DNA from: an uncultured Eubacterium sp.
GTDB lineage: Bacteria; Bacillota; Clostridia; Lachnospirales; Lachnospiraceae
Length of the DNA stretch: 32,521 nt
NCBI GenBank assembly: GCA_948470065.1
Contig: CAOKNO010000028.1
Coordinates: forward strand, 1 to 32,521
Direction: 5' to 3'
The notes beneath the pieces are model-generated. The model saw nothing but the letters and a program-made list of their open reading frames with translations, was not told the DNA's origin and did no database searches. Positions 8,097-16,708 of this stretch are shown here, piece after piece. The translations under genes and the position numbers were made by a program. Each line of letters begins with the position of its first letter. Positions within the stretch are counted from its first letter, which is position 1.

Positions 8097-9542
8097 TTAT
8101 GAGTACTCGTTCAATATCTTACGCTTCATGTCGAACAGGCGATCGGACAGATCCACATAGACTTCGTGCGGGTTTGCAAACCGTCTGGTTTCATACCAGA
8201 GCGTTTCCTTTTCCAGGCTGCAGCGCTTCTGGATGTCCATGACCTTGGGGGAATCATAGACGCACGCCCCGTTTTGGAACACAGGGATCAGAAGCTCTTG
8301 CATGGTGTATGTGCCGCCGCGCAGCGTTGTTTTTTTCCAGGTTTCTAAGGGGTCGAATAGTTGTAGGTCTTGTTGGGTGTCAAAGGTTTCATCTGCTAAG
8401 CAGATATAATCTGCGCGGATTTTGCCAGAGGATTTCCCATATATCCGGTAGACTGTTTTGTTGCCTGGGTTCGTCACTTTTTCGGTATTTTCCGATAATT
8501 TTATTTTTGGCTGGAAGACGCCGTTTTCATCCTGGATTGCCGCCAGCTTGTACACGCCGCCAAAGGCAGGGCAGTCCTTAGAAGTGATTAAGTTGGTGCC
8601 TACGCCCCAAGAAGTGATTTTTGCGCCTTGGGACTTCAGGTTTTCAATTAAATATTCATCCAGGTCGTTTGAGGCGGAGATTACAGCGTCGGGGAATCCG
8701 GCTTCGTCCAGCATATTCCGTGCAACCTTAGACAGATAGGCCAAATCCCCACTGTCCATCCGTATGCCATAGAACGTAAGGGGTACGCCGGCTTCCCGCA
8801 TTTCAGTAAAAACGCGGATTGCGTTTGGGACGCCGGAGGTTAAGGTATCATACGTATCGACCAACAGGATGCAGGCGGACGGATAGAGCGCGGCATATCT
8901 CTGGAACGCGGTGTATTCATCTGGGAAACTCATAATCCAGCTATGTGCATGCGTCCCTTTTACCGGGACGTCGAACAACTGCCCGCATAATACGTTGGAA
9001 GTCCCACAGCAGCCGCCGATTATAGCGGCTCTTGCACCGTATACCCCTGCGTCCGGCCCCTGCGCCCGCCGCAGGCCAAATTCCATTACGCCATCCCCAC
9101 GCGCGGCGTCGCAGACCCGGGAAGCTTTTGTGGCAATCAGGCTTTGGTGGTTGAGGATATTTAAAACGGCTGTTTCAATAAGCTGCGCTTCGATCATGGG
9201 CGCGACAACCTTTACCAACGGCTCCCTTGGGAACACCACCGTACCTTCCGGGATGGCGTAAATATCCCCGGTAAACCGGAAGCTTTCTAGGTATTCCAGG
9301 AAATCCCCGTCAAAGATCGAAAGGCTTCTGAGATAGGTAATATCGTCTTTGGTAAAGCGCAGGTTCTTGATATAATCGATGATCTGCGCCAAACCAGCGC
9401 AGACGGCGTATCCGCCGCCGCTGGGGTTGTTCCGGTAAAACGCGTCAAAAACGGCAATTTCCTGGTTGTGGGCTTTGAAGTAGCCCTGCATCATCGTTAA
9501 TTCATAAAGATCGGTCAATAATGTTAAATGAGAGGTGTACAT
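8097..9542 (-). CDS. pncB: Nicotinate phosphoribosyltransferase
   Basis: This enzyme makes nicotinate mononucleotide from nicotinate and PRPP, with ATP hydrolysis, in the Preiss-Handler route to NAD. The 481-residue product starts MYTSHLTLLTDLYELTMMQGY. It carries the family blocks NPSGGGYAVCAGL, EFGLRRAQGPDAG, GGCCGTSNVL, VKGTHAHSW (with the His residues used in phosphorylation), RMDSGDLAYLS and ASNDLDEYLI. An AAGGAG lies about 12 nt upstream, slightly far. The upstream minus-strand gene ends only 19 bp before this start, so the two are probably co-transcribed. nadE in the same window completes NAD from nicotinate-derived dinucleotide. Confidence 0.96.
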   Translation of the reverse strand: MYTSHLTLLTDLYELTMMQGYFKAHNQEIAVFDAFYRNNPSGGGYAVCAGLAQIIDYIKNLRFTKDDITYLRSLSIFDGDFLEYLESFRFTGDIYAIPEGTVVFPREPLVKVVAPMIEAQLIETAVLNILNHQSLIATKASRVCDAARGDGVMEFGLRRAQGPDAGVYGARAAIIGGCCGTSNVLCGQLFDVPVKGTHAHSWIMSFPDEYTAFQRYAALYPSACILLVDTYDTLTSGVPNAIRVFTEMREAGVPLTFYGIRMDSGDLAYLSKVARNMLDEAGFPDAVISASNDLDEYLIENLKSQGAKITSWGVGTNLITSKDCPAFGGVYKLAAIQDENGVFQPKIKLSENTEKVTNPGNKTVYRIYGKSSGKIRADYICLADETFDTQQDLQLFDPLETWKKTTLRGGTYTMQELLIPVFQNGACVYDSPKVMDIQKRCSLEKETLWYETRRFANPHEVYVDLSDRLFDMKRKILNEYS

Positions 9543-9561
9543 TTTTTAGGGAAACTCCTTT

Positions 9562-11745
9562 TTATTTGATTTTAATGGCCACTGTTTTTTTCTTCCCGCT
9601 TCCATCAGTGGCACGGGCGGTGATTTTAACTTTCTTGCCTTTTCCAGCTTTTTTTGCCTTGACTTTGCCGGAACTGCTTACCGTAGCGTATTTTTTATTG
9701 CTGCTTTCCCAGGCTAGCTTTGTATTCGCGCCTTTTGAGGCGGTTACTTTGGCCTTGAGCTTTAATGATTTCCCTGCCTTTACAGATTTACTGGCGGAAA
9801 TGGAAATTTTCTTGACAATGCCTTTTTTGGACGTAATCTTGTAAGTTGCTTTCACGCCGCTGCCGTCTTGTGCCGTGGCTGTGATTTTCACAGATTTCCC
9901 ACCCGTTTTTTTCTTTACCGTGACAACGCCGGACTGGCTGACCGTTGCTACCTTTGTGTTACTAGACTTCCATTTAACCGATGGGTTGGTAGCGTTATTG
10001 GGCGTCACTTTTACAGACAGCTTTACCTTTTTCCCGGCCGCAATCTGTTTGGATAAACCGTTAATGGTAAGCTTTTCCACATTGACAGCCTTTGCTGCTT
10101 CTAAGTCGTATGGATTGACAGAATAGAGGGTAGGCTTAGAATTATCGGTGACGTACCAGTGGACGACGCCGTCTTTAAATTGCACGGGCTTGCAGTCGGA
10201 AAGCGGCAGGCGGCAGGCCACAACCTTAGAAGTAAGCTTCCCGCGGCCGTCTAACGTAACGAGCTTCGTAACCTTTTTCCCTGTCTTGGCAGCCGTTTCT
10301 TCCCACATGAGCAGGAATTGATCGGAAGCAACCCTGACAAGCTGCGGCGTGTGGACGGTGGTTGCGTCCCCCGTGTATTTTGTGAGCCAGATAAGCTTGT
10401 TTTCCGAGAGCGCCTTGTCGGTAATAGTGACAAAGATATTCCGCTGTTTGATGGATGGGTTGTAATTTTCCTTCGTAGGGATGGAATTACCAGCAATCAG
10501 GCAGGTATCAGGAGACAACTCAAAGCCGCCGATCGAAGCCCCCGTGTAATTCTGGCCCCAATTACCGCCAAAACTCATCGGATAGGTCCATTCTACATCT
10601 GAAATAGATCCGCCTGCCGCACATTTTGAAATCATAGTGCCTCTAGGCGCGCCGTCGCCATGATCCGCACGGTAAATGTATTCCCCATCGGACTGGATGA
10701 ATTGATTGAAGGAGTGGGAAGCATAGCCAGAACTATTGTTTGCAACCATGGTAAGCTGCTGCGTTACTTCCATCGTGCTCTGGTTGACAACGATTGTCAT
10801 ATTCGCCTGGTGGCGTAGCCCGTCATAAGATTTGTACATGGTATGGCAGGTATGGATATACAGGTTTCCGCCTGCTTCCGCCATGCGTAAAGAACCAGCG
10901 TCAAACGGCCGTGTGGTATTGGCTCCGTATACGGAAGCGCTGCCTAGGCGTTCCCATTTTTTGGAGTATTTCACAACCCGCAGGACTTCCTTTGCGTCGT
11001 TTTCGTCGCCGTTGCCCTGCCCGTAAACGAGGTAGTGATTTGTTCCGCCGCTGAAAAAACCTCCGAAGATCGGAAGCTCCGGCTGGATGGTTTTCGTCCG
11101 TTTCAGCTTCTTTGTATTGGAATCATACGTTTCCACAATCAGTTTGATAGAGGAGCCATATCTTCCCGGAACATTGAAATTTTCTATACGGTCAAATGTG
11201 CCGTCCGTGTTTTCAGATAAGTAAGAATTTACAACATTTGCAGAATAAGCCGAATATTCGTTCTTAGAACGGTTTTCCGATGATTCGCCCGTTAGCTTCG
11301 TACTGTGGTTCTTTGGGGTTTTTACATTAGCGCGCGAAGATTCTTGTTTTGGTTCGGTACTGTCTGGTTCCGTAACGTCAGCTTCGATGGAATCCGGTTC
11401 CGTAATGTCGGTTCCGATGGGAGCTGGTTCCGTAATGCCAGCTTCGATGGAATCTGGTTCCGCAGCGTCGGTTTCGATGGAATCCGGTTCCGTAATGACA
11501 GCTTCGATAGAATCTGGTTCCATAACGTCGGCTTCGATGGGATCTGATTCCATAACGTCGGCTTCGATAGAATCCGGTTCCATAGTGTCAGCTTTGATGG
11601 GATCTGGTTCCGTAATATCAGGAACAGAACAGGTATTGCTAGTTTCCAGGGATCTGGCGTATGCGGTGAAAGCAGTTTCACAAGGCAGGCTAGTGCATGT
11701 GAACAGTATGCATAACACAGTGCAAGCGTATTTTTTCCATTTCAT
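9562..11745 (-). CDS. Secreted protein with decapeptide repeats and C-terminal Big_2 Ig-like domains
   Basis: The 727-residue product has a signal peptide (KYACTVLCILFTCTSLPC, cleavage near residue 30). An acidic tandem decapeptide region, consensus EPDSIEADVT, follows at about residues 41-130. A large middle region (about 190-560) has no family I can name; its many short beta-type segments (YLVYGQGNGD, GNLYIHTCHTMYKS, GEYIYRADHGDG) suggest a beta-propeller. Two Lys-rich Big_2 domains end it (about 560-727, VKWKSSNTKVATVSQSG and LAWESSNKKYATVSSSG). No LPXTG anchor is seen; the basic C-terminus may hold the wall. The ATG at 11745 was chosen because it begins the signal peptide and AAGGATGGG lies upstream. 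Confidence 0.85.
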   Translation of the reverse strand: MKWKKYACTVLCILFTCTSLPCETAFTAYARSLETSNTCSVPDITEPDPIKADTMEPDSIEADVMESDPIEADVMEPDSIEAVITEPDSIETDAAEPDSIEAGITEPAPIGTDITEPDSIEADVTEPDSTEPKQESSRANVKTPKNHSTKLTGESSENRSKNEYSAYSANVVNSYLSENTDGTFDRIENFNVPGRYGSSIKLIVETYDSNTKKLKRTKTIQPELPIFGGFFSGGTNHYLVYGQGNGDENDAKEVLRVVKYSKKWERLGSASVYGANTTRPFDAGSLRMAEAGGNLYIHTCHTMYKSYDGLRHQANMTIVVNQSTMEVTQQLTMVANNSSGYASHSFNQFIQSDGEYIYRADHGDGAPRGTMISKCAAGGSISDVEWTYPMSFGGNWGQNYTGASIGGFELSPDTCLIAGNSIPTKENYNPSIKQRNIFVTITDKALSENKLIWLTKYTGDATTVHTPQLVRVASDQFLLMWEETAAKTGKKVTKLVTLDGRGKLTSKVVACRLPLSDCKPVQFKDGVVHWYVTDNSKPTLYSVNPYDLEAAKAVNVEKLTINGLSKQIAAGKKVKLSVKVTPNNATNPSVKWKSSNTKVATVSQSGVVTVKKKTGGKSVKITATAQDGSGVKATYKITSKKGIVKKISISASKSVKAGKSLKLKAKVTASKGANTKLAWESSNKKYATVSSSGKVKAKKAGKGKKVKITARATDGSGKKKTVAIKIK
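11356..11625 (-). repeat. 30-bp coding minisatellite (nine decapeptide copies)
   Basis: Nine tandem 30-bp units encode variants of EPDSIEADVT in the secreted Big_2 protein, at residues 41-130. The copies differ at a few positions (DSI/DPI/API, ADV/TDI/AGI/TDA) but keep the Pro and acidic residues. The period is a multiple of three, so copy-number change would not break the frame. Confidence 0.85.
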
Positions 11746-11895
11746 AATGACTTCCCATCCTTTCTTGAGGAAATAAACATAGGTAATTGCCAAGGAAATA
11801 AACGTTCCATGTTGCTCTTAATTAATAAAATATCATAAAACTTAGGAAAATAATAGGCTTTTGTGATTTATTTGTGTTTTGTGGCCTGGAAAGCT

Positions 11896-11923
11896 TTGCA
11901 ATTGGGAGAAAATGTGATATGCT
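11896..11923 (+). promoter_or_regulatory. Candidate promoter for the FKBP-like lipoprotein and asnS
   Basis: TTGCAA and TATGCT are separated by 16 bp, and TG one base before the -10 makes it an extended -10. It lies about 95 nt upstream of the lipoprotein start codon. Confidence 0.4.
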
Positions 11924-12016
11924 TATTCAAGTACGCTCCTACCGTGTAAAGGTGCGGCGCAACATGGATTGGTATATGGAATCTTGGATTATTCAAAAAG
12001 AGAGGTAAAATGCTTT

Positions 12017-13252
12017 ATGAAAAAGAGAGTGGTATTGGTAGTGGCGGCAGCATGTGCGTTTAGCTTATTGTGGGGCTGCGGCACGAAAAAGAACGAACAG
12101 GGAAATTCTGGATCCGATCAGGGAAGCAATACGGAGGAAAGTTCCCAGGCAGGGCAAGACGAGGGTGATACGGAGAATAAGGATGCTTCCGGCAGCGGGA
12201 CGCAAGCTTCCTATGATGCTTCCGAGTATGTGGAGCTTGGGGAGTATATGGGGCTGAAGCTTACCGTTGGGACGTATGAAGTAACCGATGGGGACGTAAA
12301 GAGCCAGATTGAGAGTATGCTGAGCGCTTATCCGACGTATGAAGATCTGGATAAGGACACCGTAGAAGAAGGCGATTTTGTCAATATTGACTACGAAGGG
12401 TTGAAGGATGGCGTGGCCTTTGACGGCGGGACGGCGCAGGGGGCTGTACTGGAGATAGGATCAAACAGCTTTATAGAAGGCTTTGAAGAAGGGCTTGTAG
12501 GAAAGAAGGTAGGGGAAAAGGTGGATCTGGATCTGACCTTCCCAGAAGGATACCAGAATGCGGAACTAGCAGGCCAGGCAGTTGTATTCCACGTTACCAT
12601 CAACAAGATTGTGGAACAATTGGGAATGACATACGAGGGGATGGACGACGCGTATGTGGCAGCTAATTTTGCGTCGCAGGGCTACACAACGGTGGAAGAG
12701 TTTAAAGACGGCATCCGTTCCCAGATGGAAACGAACAACGAATCCACGAAGAAGAATGATATCCAAAGCGCGATTTTTGAAGAACTGGCAAAGGTATGCA
12801 AGGTCAAGAGCCTGCCAGACGGCTTGCTCCAGCAGAAAATCGACGAGTATATGGAACAGTTCAAATCGAACCTACAGGCAAGCTATGGGATGGAATTAGA
12901 CGAATATTTAGAGAGCATCAGCAGCAATGAAGAGGAATTTAACACGCAGGTAGAGGAATATATGCAAGAAACGCTGCAGAACCAGCTGATCCTAGAAGCA
13001 ATTGCCAAAAAGGAGAAGATTGAAGCAGACGAAGAAGGCTTTACAGAATATAAGAAAAGCGTCGTGTCGGATTTTGGCTATGAAAGCGAAGATGCATTGG
13101 TAGAGCAGTATGGGGAAGATTATGTAAAGAACGTATATGTTAACAATAAGACCTTGGAGATGCTAGAAGAAAATGCAGACATTACGTATTCCGCAGACGC
13201 CAAAGAAGGAGAAGACAGCCAGGCGGAGCCTGAAACAGAGGAAAACAAATAA
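12017..13252 (+). CDS. Lipoprotein with FKBP-type prolyl isomerase and trigger-factor-like C-terminus
   Basis: This is predicted to be a membrane-anchored folding factor on the outer face of the cell. The 411-residue product starts MKKRVVLVVAAACAFSLLWGC, with a lipid-acceptor Cys at residue 21; Trp at -2 is unusual for a lipobox. A low-complexity Gly/Ser/Glu/Asp linker follows (22-68). An FKBP domain spans about 115-198 (VEEGDFVNIDYEG, FIEGFEEGLVGKKVGEK). A helical, very acidic C-terminal region resembles the trigger-factor C-domain, with VEEFKDGIRSQMETNNE and VEEYMQETLQNQLILEAIAKKEKI. The ribosome-binding part of true trigger factor is absent. The ATG at 12017 starts the signal peptide; the frame is open to 11969. 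asnS follows after 39 bp. Confidence 0.85.
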   Translation: MKKRVVLVVAAACAFSLLWGCGTKKNEQGNSGSDQGSNTEESSQAGQDEGDTENKDASGSGTQASYDASEYVELGEYMGLKLTVGTYEVTDGDVKSQIESMLSAYPTYEDLDKDTVEEGDFVNIDYEGLKDGVAFDGGTAQGAVLEIGSNSFIEGFEEGLVGKKVGEKVDLDLTFPEGYQNAELAGQAVVFHVTINKIVEQLGMTYEGMDDAYVAANFASQGYTTVEEFKDGIRSQMETNNESTKKNDIQSAIFEELAKVCKVKSLPDGLLQQKIDEYMEQFKSNLQASYGMELDEYLESISSNEEEFNTQVEEYMQETLQNQLILEAIAKKEKIEADEEGFTEYKKSVVSDFGYESEDALVEQYGEDYVKNVYVNNKTLEMLEENADITYSADAKEGEDSQAEPETEENK

Positions 13253-13291
13253 GATAGAAAGTGCAGAGACGGAATGGAGGAGGAAGATGGA

Positions 13292-14677
13292 ATGGTGAAT
13301 ATCAGAGAATTATATCGTAAGAAAGAAGCGTATCTCGATCAGGAAGTAACCATTGGCGGATGGGTGCGGAGCATCCGCGGCTCTAAGAATTTTGGGTTTA
13401 TTGTTGTGAATGACGGGACGTTTTTTGAACCTTTGCAGGTTGTATACCATGATAAGCTGCCTAATTTTGAAGCGGTGGAGAAGCTGAACGTTGGGGCGGC
13501 GATCGTTGTAACTGGGAAGTTAGTCGCTACGCCGCAGGCAAAGCAGCCGTTTGAAATCCAGGCGGAAGAGGTGCAGATCGAGGGGCAGTCCACGCCGGAT
13601 TACCCATTACAGAAGAAGCGCCACAGCTTTGAATACCTGCGTACGATTTCCCATCTGCGTCCGAGGACTAATACATTTGAAGCAGTATTCCGGGTGCGTT
13701 CCCTCATTGCATACGCCATCCATAAGTTTTTCCAGGAACGGGATTTCGTCTATGTGCATACGCCAATTATCACGGGCAGCGACTGTGAAGGCGCAGGCGA
13801 GATGTTCCAGGTGACGACGCTGGATCTGTCCGGCGTACCAAAAGATGCGGATGGAGCCGTGGATTTTGCCCAGGACTTTTTTGGGAAGCCTACGAACCTG
13901 ACCGTAAGCGGCCAGTTGAACGGGGAAACGTATGCAATGGCATTTAAGAATATCTATACCTTTGGCCCTACCTTCCGTGCAGAAAACTCCAATACCACAA
14001 GGCATGCGGCGGAGTTCTGGATGATTGAGCCGGAAATTGCATTTGCAGATCTGAAGGATGATATGATGCTTGCAGAAAGCATGTTGAAATATATTATCCG
14101 CTACGTCTTGGAGCAGGCTCCGGAAGAAATGCAGTTTTTCAACAATTTTGTGGACAAGGGCCTGTTAGAACGCCTGAACCATGTGGTTAACTCTGAGTTT
14201 GCCCATGTGACGTATACAGAAGCCGTTGAAATTTTACAAAAGAACAACGGCAAGTTTGAATACAAGATGTCCTGGGGCGCAGATCTTCAGACGGAACATG
14301 AACGCTTCCTGACAGAGGAAGTATACAAACGCCCTGTATTTGTAACAGATTATCCGAAGGAAATCAAAGCCTTCTACATGAAGCAGAACCCAGACGGCAA
14401 AACAGTTGCCGCCGTAGACTGCCTAGTTCCAGGGATCGGGGAAATTATCGGCGGAAGCCAAAGGGAAGATGATTACGATAAGCTTTGCAAGCGCATGGAC
14501 GAACTGGGGCTTGACAAAGAAGATTATGGCTTCTACCTTGATTTGCGCAAATACGGATCCGCAAAGCACGCTGGATTTGGCCTGGGCTTTGAACGTTGCG
14601 TTATGTACCTGACCGGGATGACGAATATCCGTGACGTTGTCCCATTCCCAAGGACAGTAAATAACTGCGAGTTATAG
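13292..14677 (+). CDS. asnS: Asparaginyl-tRNA synthetase
   Basis: This enzyme charges tRNA-Asn with asparagine in the cytoplasm. The 461-residue product is the usual length. It has an N-terminal OB-fold anticodon-binding domain ([20 protein letters not shown]) and a class IIb catalytic core. Motif 2 ([21 protein letters not shown]) is near residues 227-247 and motif 3 ([15 protein letters not shown]) near 427-441. The AsnRS-type motif 2 and the full-length match argue against AspRS. I chose the ATG at 13292, 8-9 nt after AGGAGGA; the in-frame ATG at 13274 overlaps that ribosome site. A strong terminator follows. It is probably co-transcribed with the lipoprotein upstream. Confidence 0.97.
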   Translation: MVNIRELYRKKEAYLDQEVTIGGWVRSIRGSKNFGFIVVNDGTFFEPLQVVYHDKLPNFEAVEKLNVGAAIVVTGKLVATPQAKQPFEIQAEEVQIEGQSTPDYPLQKKRHSFEYLRTISHLRPRTNTFEAVFRVRSLIAYAIHKFFQERDFVYVHTPIITGSDCEGAGEMFQVTTLDLSGVPKDADGAVDFAQDFFGKPTNLTVSGQLNGETYAMAFKNIYTFGPTFRAENSNTTRHAAEFWMIEPEIAFADLKDDMMLAESMLKYIIRYVLEQAPEEMQFFNNFVDKGLLERLNHVVNSEFAHVTYTEAVEILQKNNGKFEYKMSWGADLQTEHERFLTEEVYKRPVFVTDYPKEIKAFYMKQNPDGKTVAAVDCLVPGIGEIIGGSQREDDYDKLCKRMDELGLDKEDYGFYLDLRKYGSAKHAGFGLGFERCVMYLTGMTNIRDVVPFPRTVNNCEL

Positions 14678-14730
14678 GATAGTTAAGAATCGGTACTTCC
14701 TAACGAAAGCATCCAAACAGATAAACATGA

Positions 14731-14783
14731 AATACCTCGAAACAGAGCAGAACCCATATCAGAGCTGCTCCGTTCGAGGTATT
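14731..14783. terminator. Bidirectional terminator between asnS and the DHH gene
   Basis: A ~19-bp stem (14731-14750 with 14765-14783, one bulge) has a 14-nt loop and is followed by TTTTTATT on the plus strand. It lies between two convergent genes; the DHH gene's stop codon is at its right foot. Confidence 0.85.
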
Positions 14784-14820
14784 TTTATTCCCGCGGGCGC
14801 TTGGCCAAGCAGCCGCGCGA
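14781..14820 (-). repeat. Dispersed 3'-end element supplying the DHH gene's last codons
   Basis: On the minus strand this reads GCGCGGCTGCTTGGCCAAG, then CGCC, then CGCGGGAATAAAAA. Nearly the same blocks occur at 24772-24825 (GCGCGGCTACTTGGCTAAG, TGCC, 16 extra bases, CGCGGGAATAAAAA). Here the element is in frame and encodes the final SRGCLAKRPRE and the TAA stop of the DHH phosphoesterase; at the other site it is non-coding. The match was found by eye. Confidence 0.6.
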
Positions 14821-15837
14821 TCCATCGGCGTCCTGTTCTCTATGGTGTTTGCCAGGGGGCGGGGGAACTGCTTCCATTTCTGCAATGGTGCAGAGGAAAC
14901 GCTTCTGGATGGAAGCATGGATGTTTTCTCCAAGCAGGTAAATATGATCGGATGGGATCATACCCCCCGCCATGGAAGCATGTCCGCCTCCGCTTCCAAA
15001 TGGGCGCAATGCCCGTGCAGCCAGGTTGCCAGCGTGGATAAGATCCTTGCAGCAGCGGATGGAAAAGCGTATGCCTTCCGCTTGCTGCGCATAGACAACC
15101 GCGATGGATACCACGTCTAACGATAAGATAAAATCAGAAATAATGGCGACAAGCGCCTGGGCGCTGTGGAACGGGATATACGCAAAGCCTGTCCCGTTAA
15201 AAATCTTTATATTCTGGATTGCCGCGCCGTATGCCCGGAGATCGTCAAATTCCATGGTATTGGAATACATCTGTGTGACCAGGCTCCAGTCTGCATGGGC
15301 GAACAGGAAGGAAAGCATTTCCATATCGAGCGTGCAGATCCCACGCGTCAGATCCGCCGTATCCATTTTAATCCCATAGGCCAGCGCCGCGGCGCATTGA
15401 GGGGAAATGGGGACGCCTGTGCGCTGATAATAGGAAGCGATGATACAGGCGCAGGATCCGGTCTTTTGGATGTCCTGGTACTGGTAACCATAGGGTGAAA
15501 CAATGGGATGGTGGTCAATGCATGCCACTTCCGTAGCAGGCAGGCTTGTGATATTGCTGTTTGGCTTTTGGGAGTCGATCAGCACAAGGAAATCGTCTTG
15601 TTTTATCTTTGGGAGGATATCTGTGGCATACATGGCAATCCCGAAGGTATCCAGCATTTTCTTCGTATTGATGCGGTCGATTTTCCCTTTGTAACATAAG
15701 GTAGACGCAACATTATGCGCTAAGAGGAACTGCTGTAAGCCAAAAGCGCTGGAAATCGCGTCTGGATCTGGGTAATCGTGCGTCTGGATGTATACGGTAT
15801 GATCCCGTAAAAGATCCACTAAGTCCATTGGGTCCAT
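14785..15837 (-). CDS. DHH/DHHA1-family phosphoesterase (NrnA-like)
   Basis: This is a manganese-dependent phosphoesterase family acting on short oligonucleotides or cyclic-dinucleotide products (NrnA/GdpP-like); the exact substrate is not readable. The 350-residue product shows the DHH motifs in order: HDYPDPDA (residues 20-27), VLIDS (near 85-89), CIDHHPI (DHH at 108-110) and IKMDTADL. The DHHA1 glycine block GSGGGHASMAGG lies at about 281-292. No membrane segments or PAS/GGDEF parts are present, so it is the soluble type. I chose the ATG at 15837, with AAAGGAG 6 nt upstream; the frame is open far upstream into the truA control region. The C-terminal ~11 residues derive from a repeated element and are probably not functional. 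Confidence 0.88.
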   Translation of the reverse strand: MDPMDLVDLLRDHTVYIQTHDYPDPDAISSAFGLQQFLLAHNVASTLCYKGKIDRINTKKMLDTFGIAMYATDILPKIKQDDFLVLIDSQKPNSNITSLPATEVACIDHHPIVSPYGYQYQDIQKTGSCACIIASYYQRTGVPISPQCAAALAYGIKMDTADLTRGICTLDMEMLSFLFAHADWSLVTQMYSNTMEFDDLRAYGAAIQNIKIFNGTGFAYIPFHSAQALVAIISDFILSLDVVSIAVVYAQQAEGIRFSIRCCKDLIHAGNLAARALRPFGSGGGHASMAGGMIPSDHIYLLGENIHASIQKRFLCTIAEMEAVPPPPGKHHREQDADGSRGCLAKRPRE

Positions 15838-15890
15838 AAACGGCTCCTTTCTCAAGTTACTGTCCATCGCCTTTATGCTAACATATTTCC

Positions 15891-15919
15891 TTGAAAAAGT
15901 CATTACATTTTGATATGAT
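15891..15919 (+). promoter_or_regulatory. Promoter of the truA-recJ-nadE run
   Basis: TTGAAA and TATGAT are separated by 17 bp with an extended -10 (TGATATGAT). The start codon of truA lies 29 nt downstream of the -10. It is the best promoter seen upstream of the long plus-strand gene run. Confidence 0.7.
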
Positions 15920-15947
15920 GGCATAAGTAAGGGAAAGGACACTGAGA

Positions 15948-16700
15948 ATGAAAAATTATAAAATGGTGATATCATACGATGGTTCGCGTTATAAGGGCTG
16001 GCAGAGCCAGAAGACGACGGATGTGACCATCCAAGGGAAGTTAAACGGCGTATTGTCAAGGCTTGAGGGCAGCCGCGTGTCGGTACAAGGCTCCGGGCGT
16101 ACCGACGCAGGCGTCCATGCATCAGGCCAGGTGGCGCATGTTCATCTATCGGTGGACAAATCCCCGGAAGAAATCCTGGCTTATTTAAATGAATATCTGC
16201 CGGAGGATATCGGCGTTATGGAGTTAAAGGAAGCGCCAGAGCGGTTCCATGCAAGGCTGTCCGCCGTTAAGAAGACGTATTGTTACCGGATTTATAACAG
16301 CAGCCTGCCCAATGTGTTCGAACGGAAATGGATGTATGCAATACCCGAGCCTTTGGATCTTGCAGCTATGCGCCAGGGCGCGTCATACCTGGAAGGAACC
16401 CATGATTTTGCAGCATTCTGCGCCAATGTTTCTAAGAAAAAATCCACGGTGCGCACAATAGAGCGCGTTGCGGTTATACAGGATGGGCGGGAAGTGGATA
16501 TCGTAATCACTGGGAATGGGTTTTTACATAAAATGGTCAGGATTATCACCGGGACTTTAGTGGAAGTCGGTTTGGGGCAGCGGGAACCTATGGATATCAA
16601 GCGCCTTTTGGAAGAAGGCGTCCGCAGGGAAGCCGGGGTTACCATACCTGCAAGAGGGCTGATCTTACAGGAGGTGGAATACGGCAAGCATATGAGATAG
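15948..16700 (+). CDS. truA: tRNA pseudouridine(38-40) synthase
   Basis: This enzyme isomerises uridines 38-40 in the anticodon stem of many tRNAs. The 250-residue product starts MKNYKMVISYDGSRYKGWQSQ. It has the catalytic Asp53 in GRTDAGVHA, the conserved CYRIYN block and the C-terminal FLHKMVRIITGTLVEVG segment. Length is normal. The start follows GGAAAGGACACTGAGA, an acceptable ribosome site. recJ begins 8 nt after its stop, so the two are almost certainly co-transcribed. Confidence 0.97.
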   Translation: MKNYKMVISYDGSRYKGWQSQKTTDVTIQGKLNGVLSRLEGSRVSVQGSGRTDAGVHASGQVAHVHLSVDKSPEEILAYLNEYLPEDIGVMELKEAPERFHARLSAVKKTYCYRIYNSSLPNVFERKWMYAIPEPLDLAAMRQGASYLEGTHDFAAFCANVSKKKSTVRTIERVAVIQDGREVDIVITGNGFLHKMVRIITGTLVEVGLGQREPMDIKRLLEEGVRREAGVTIPARGLILQEVEYGKHMR

Positions 16701-16708
16701 GGGAAGCC

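Noticed and set aside
14785..16122. Longer DHH protein starting at 16122
   Set aside because: It would overlap truA and its promoter; the extra 95 residues have no motif, and a good ribosome site precedes 15837.
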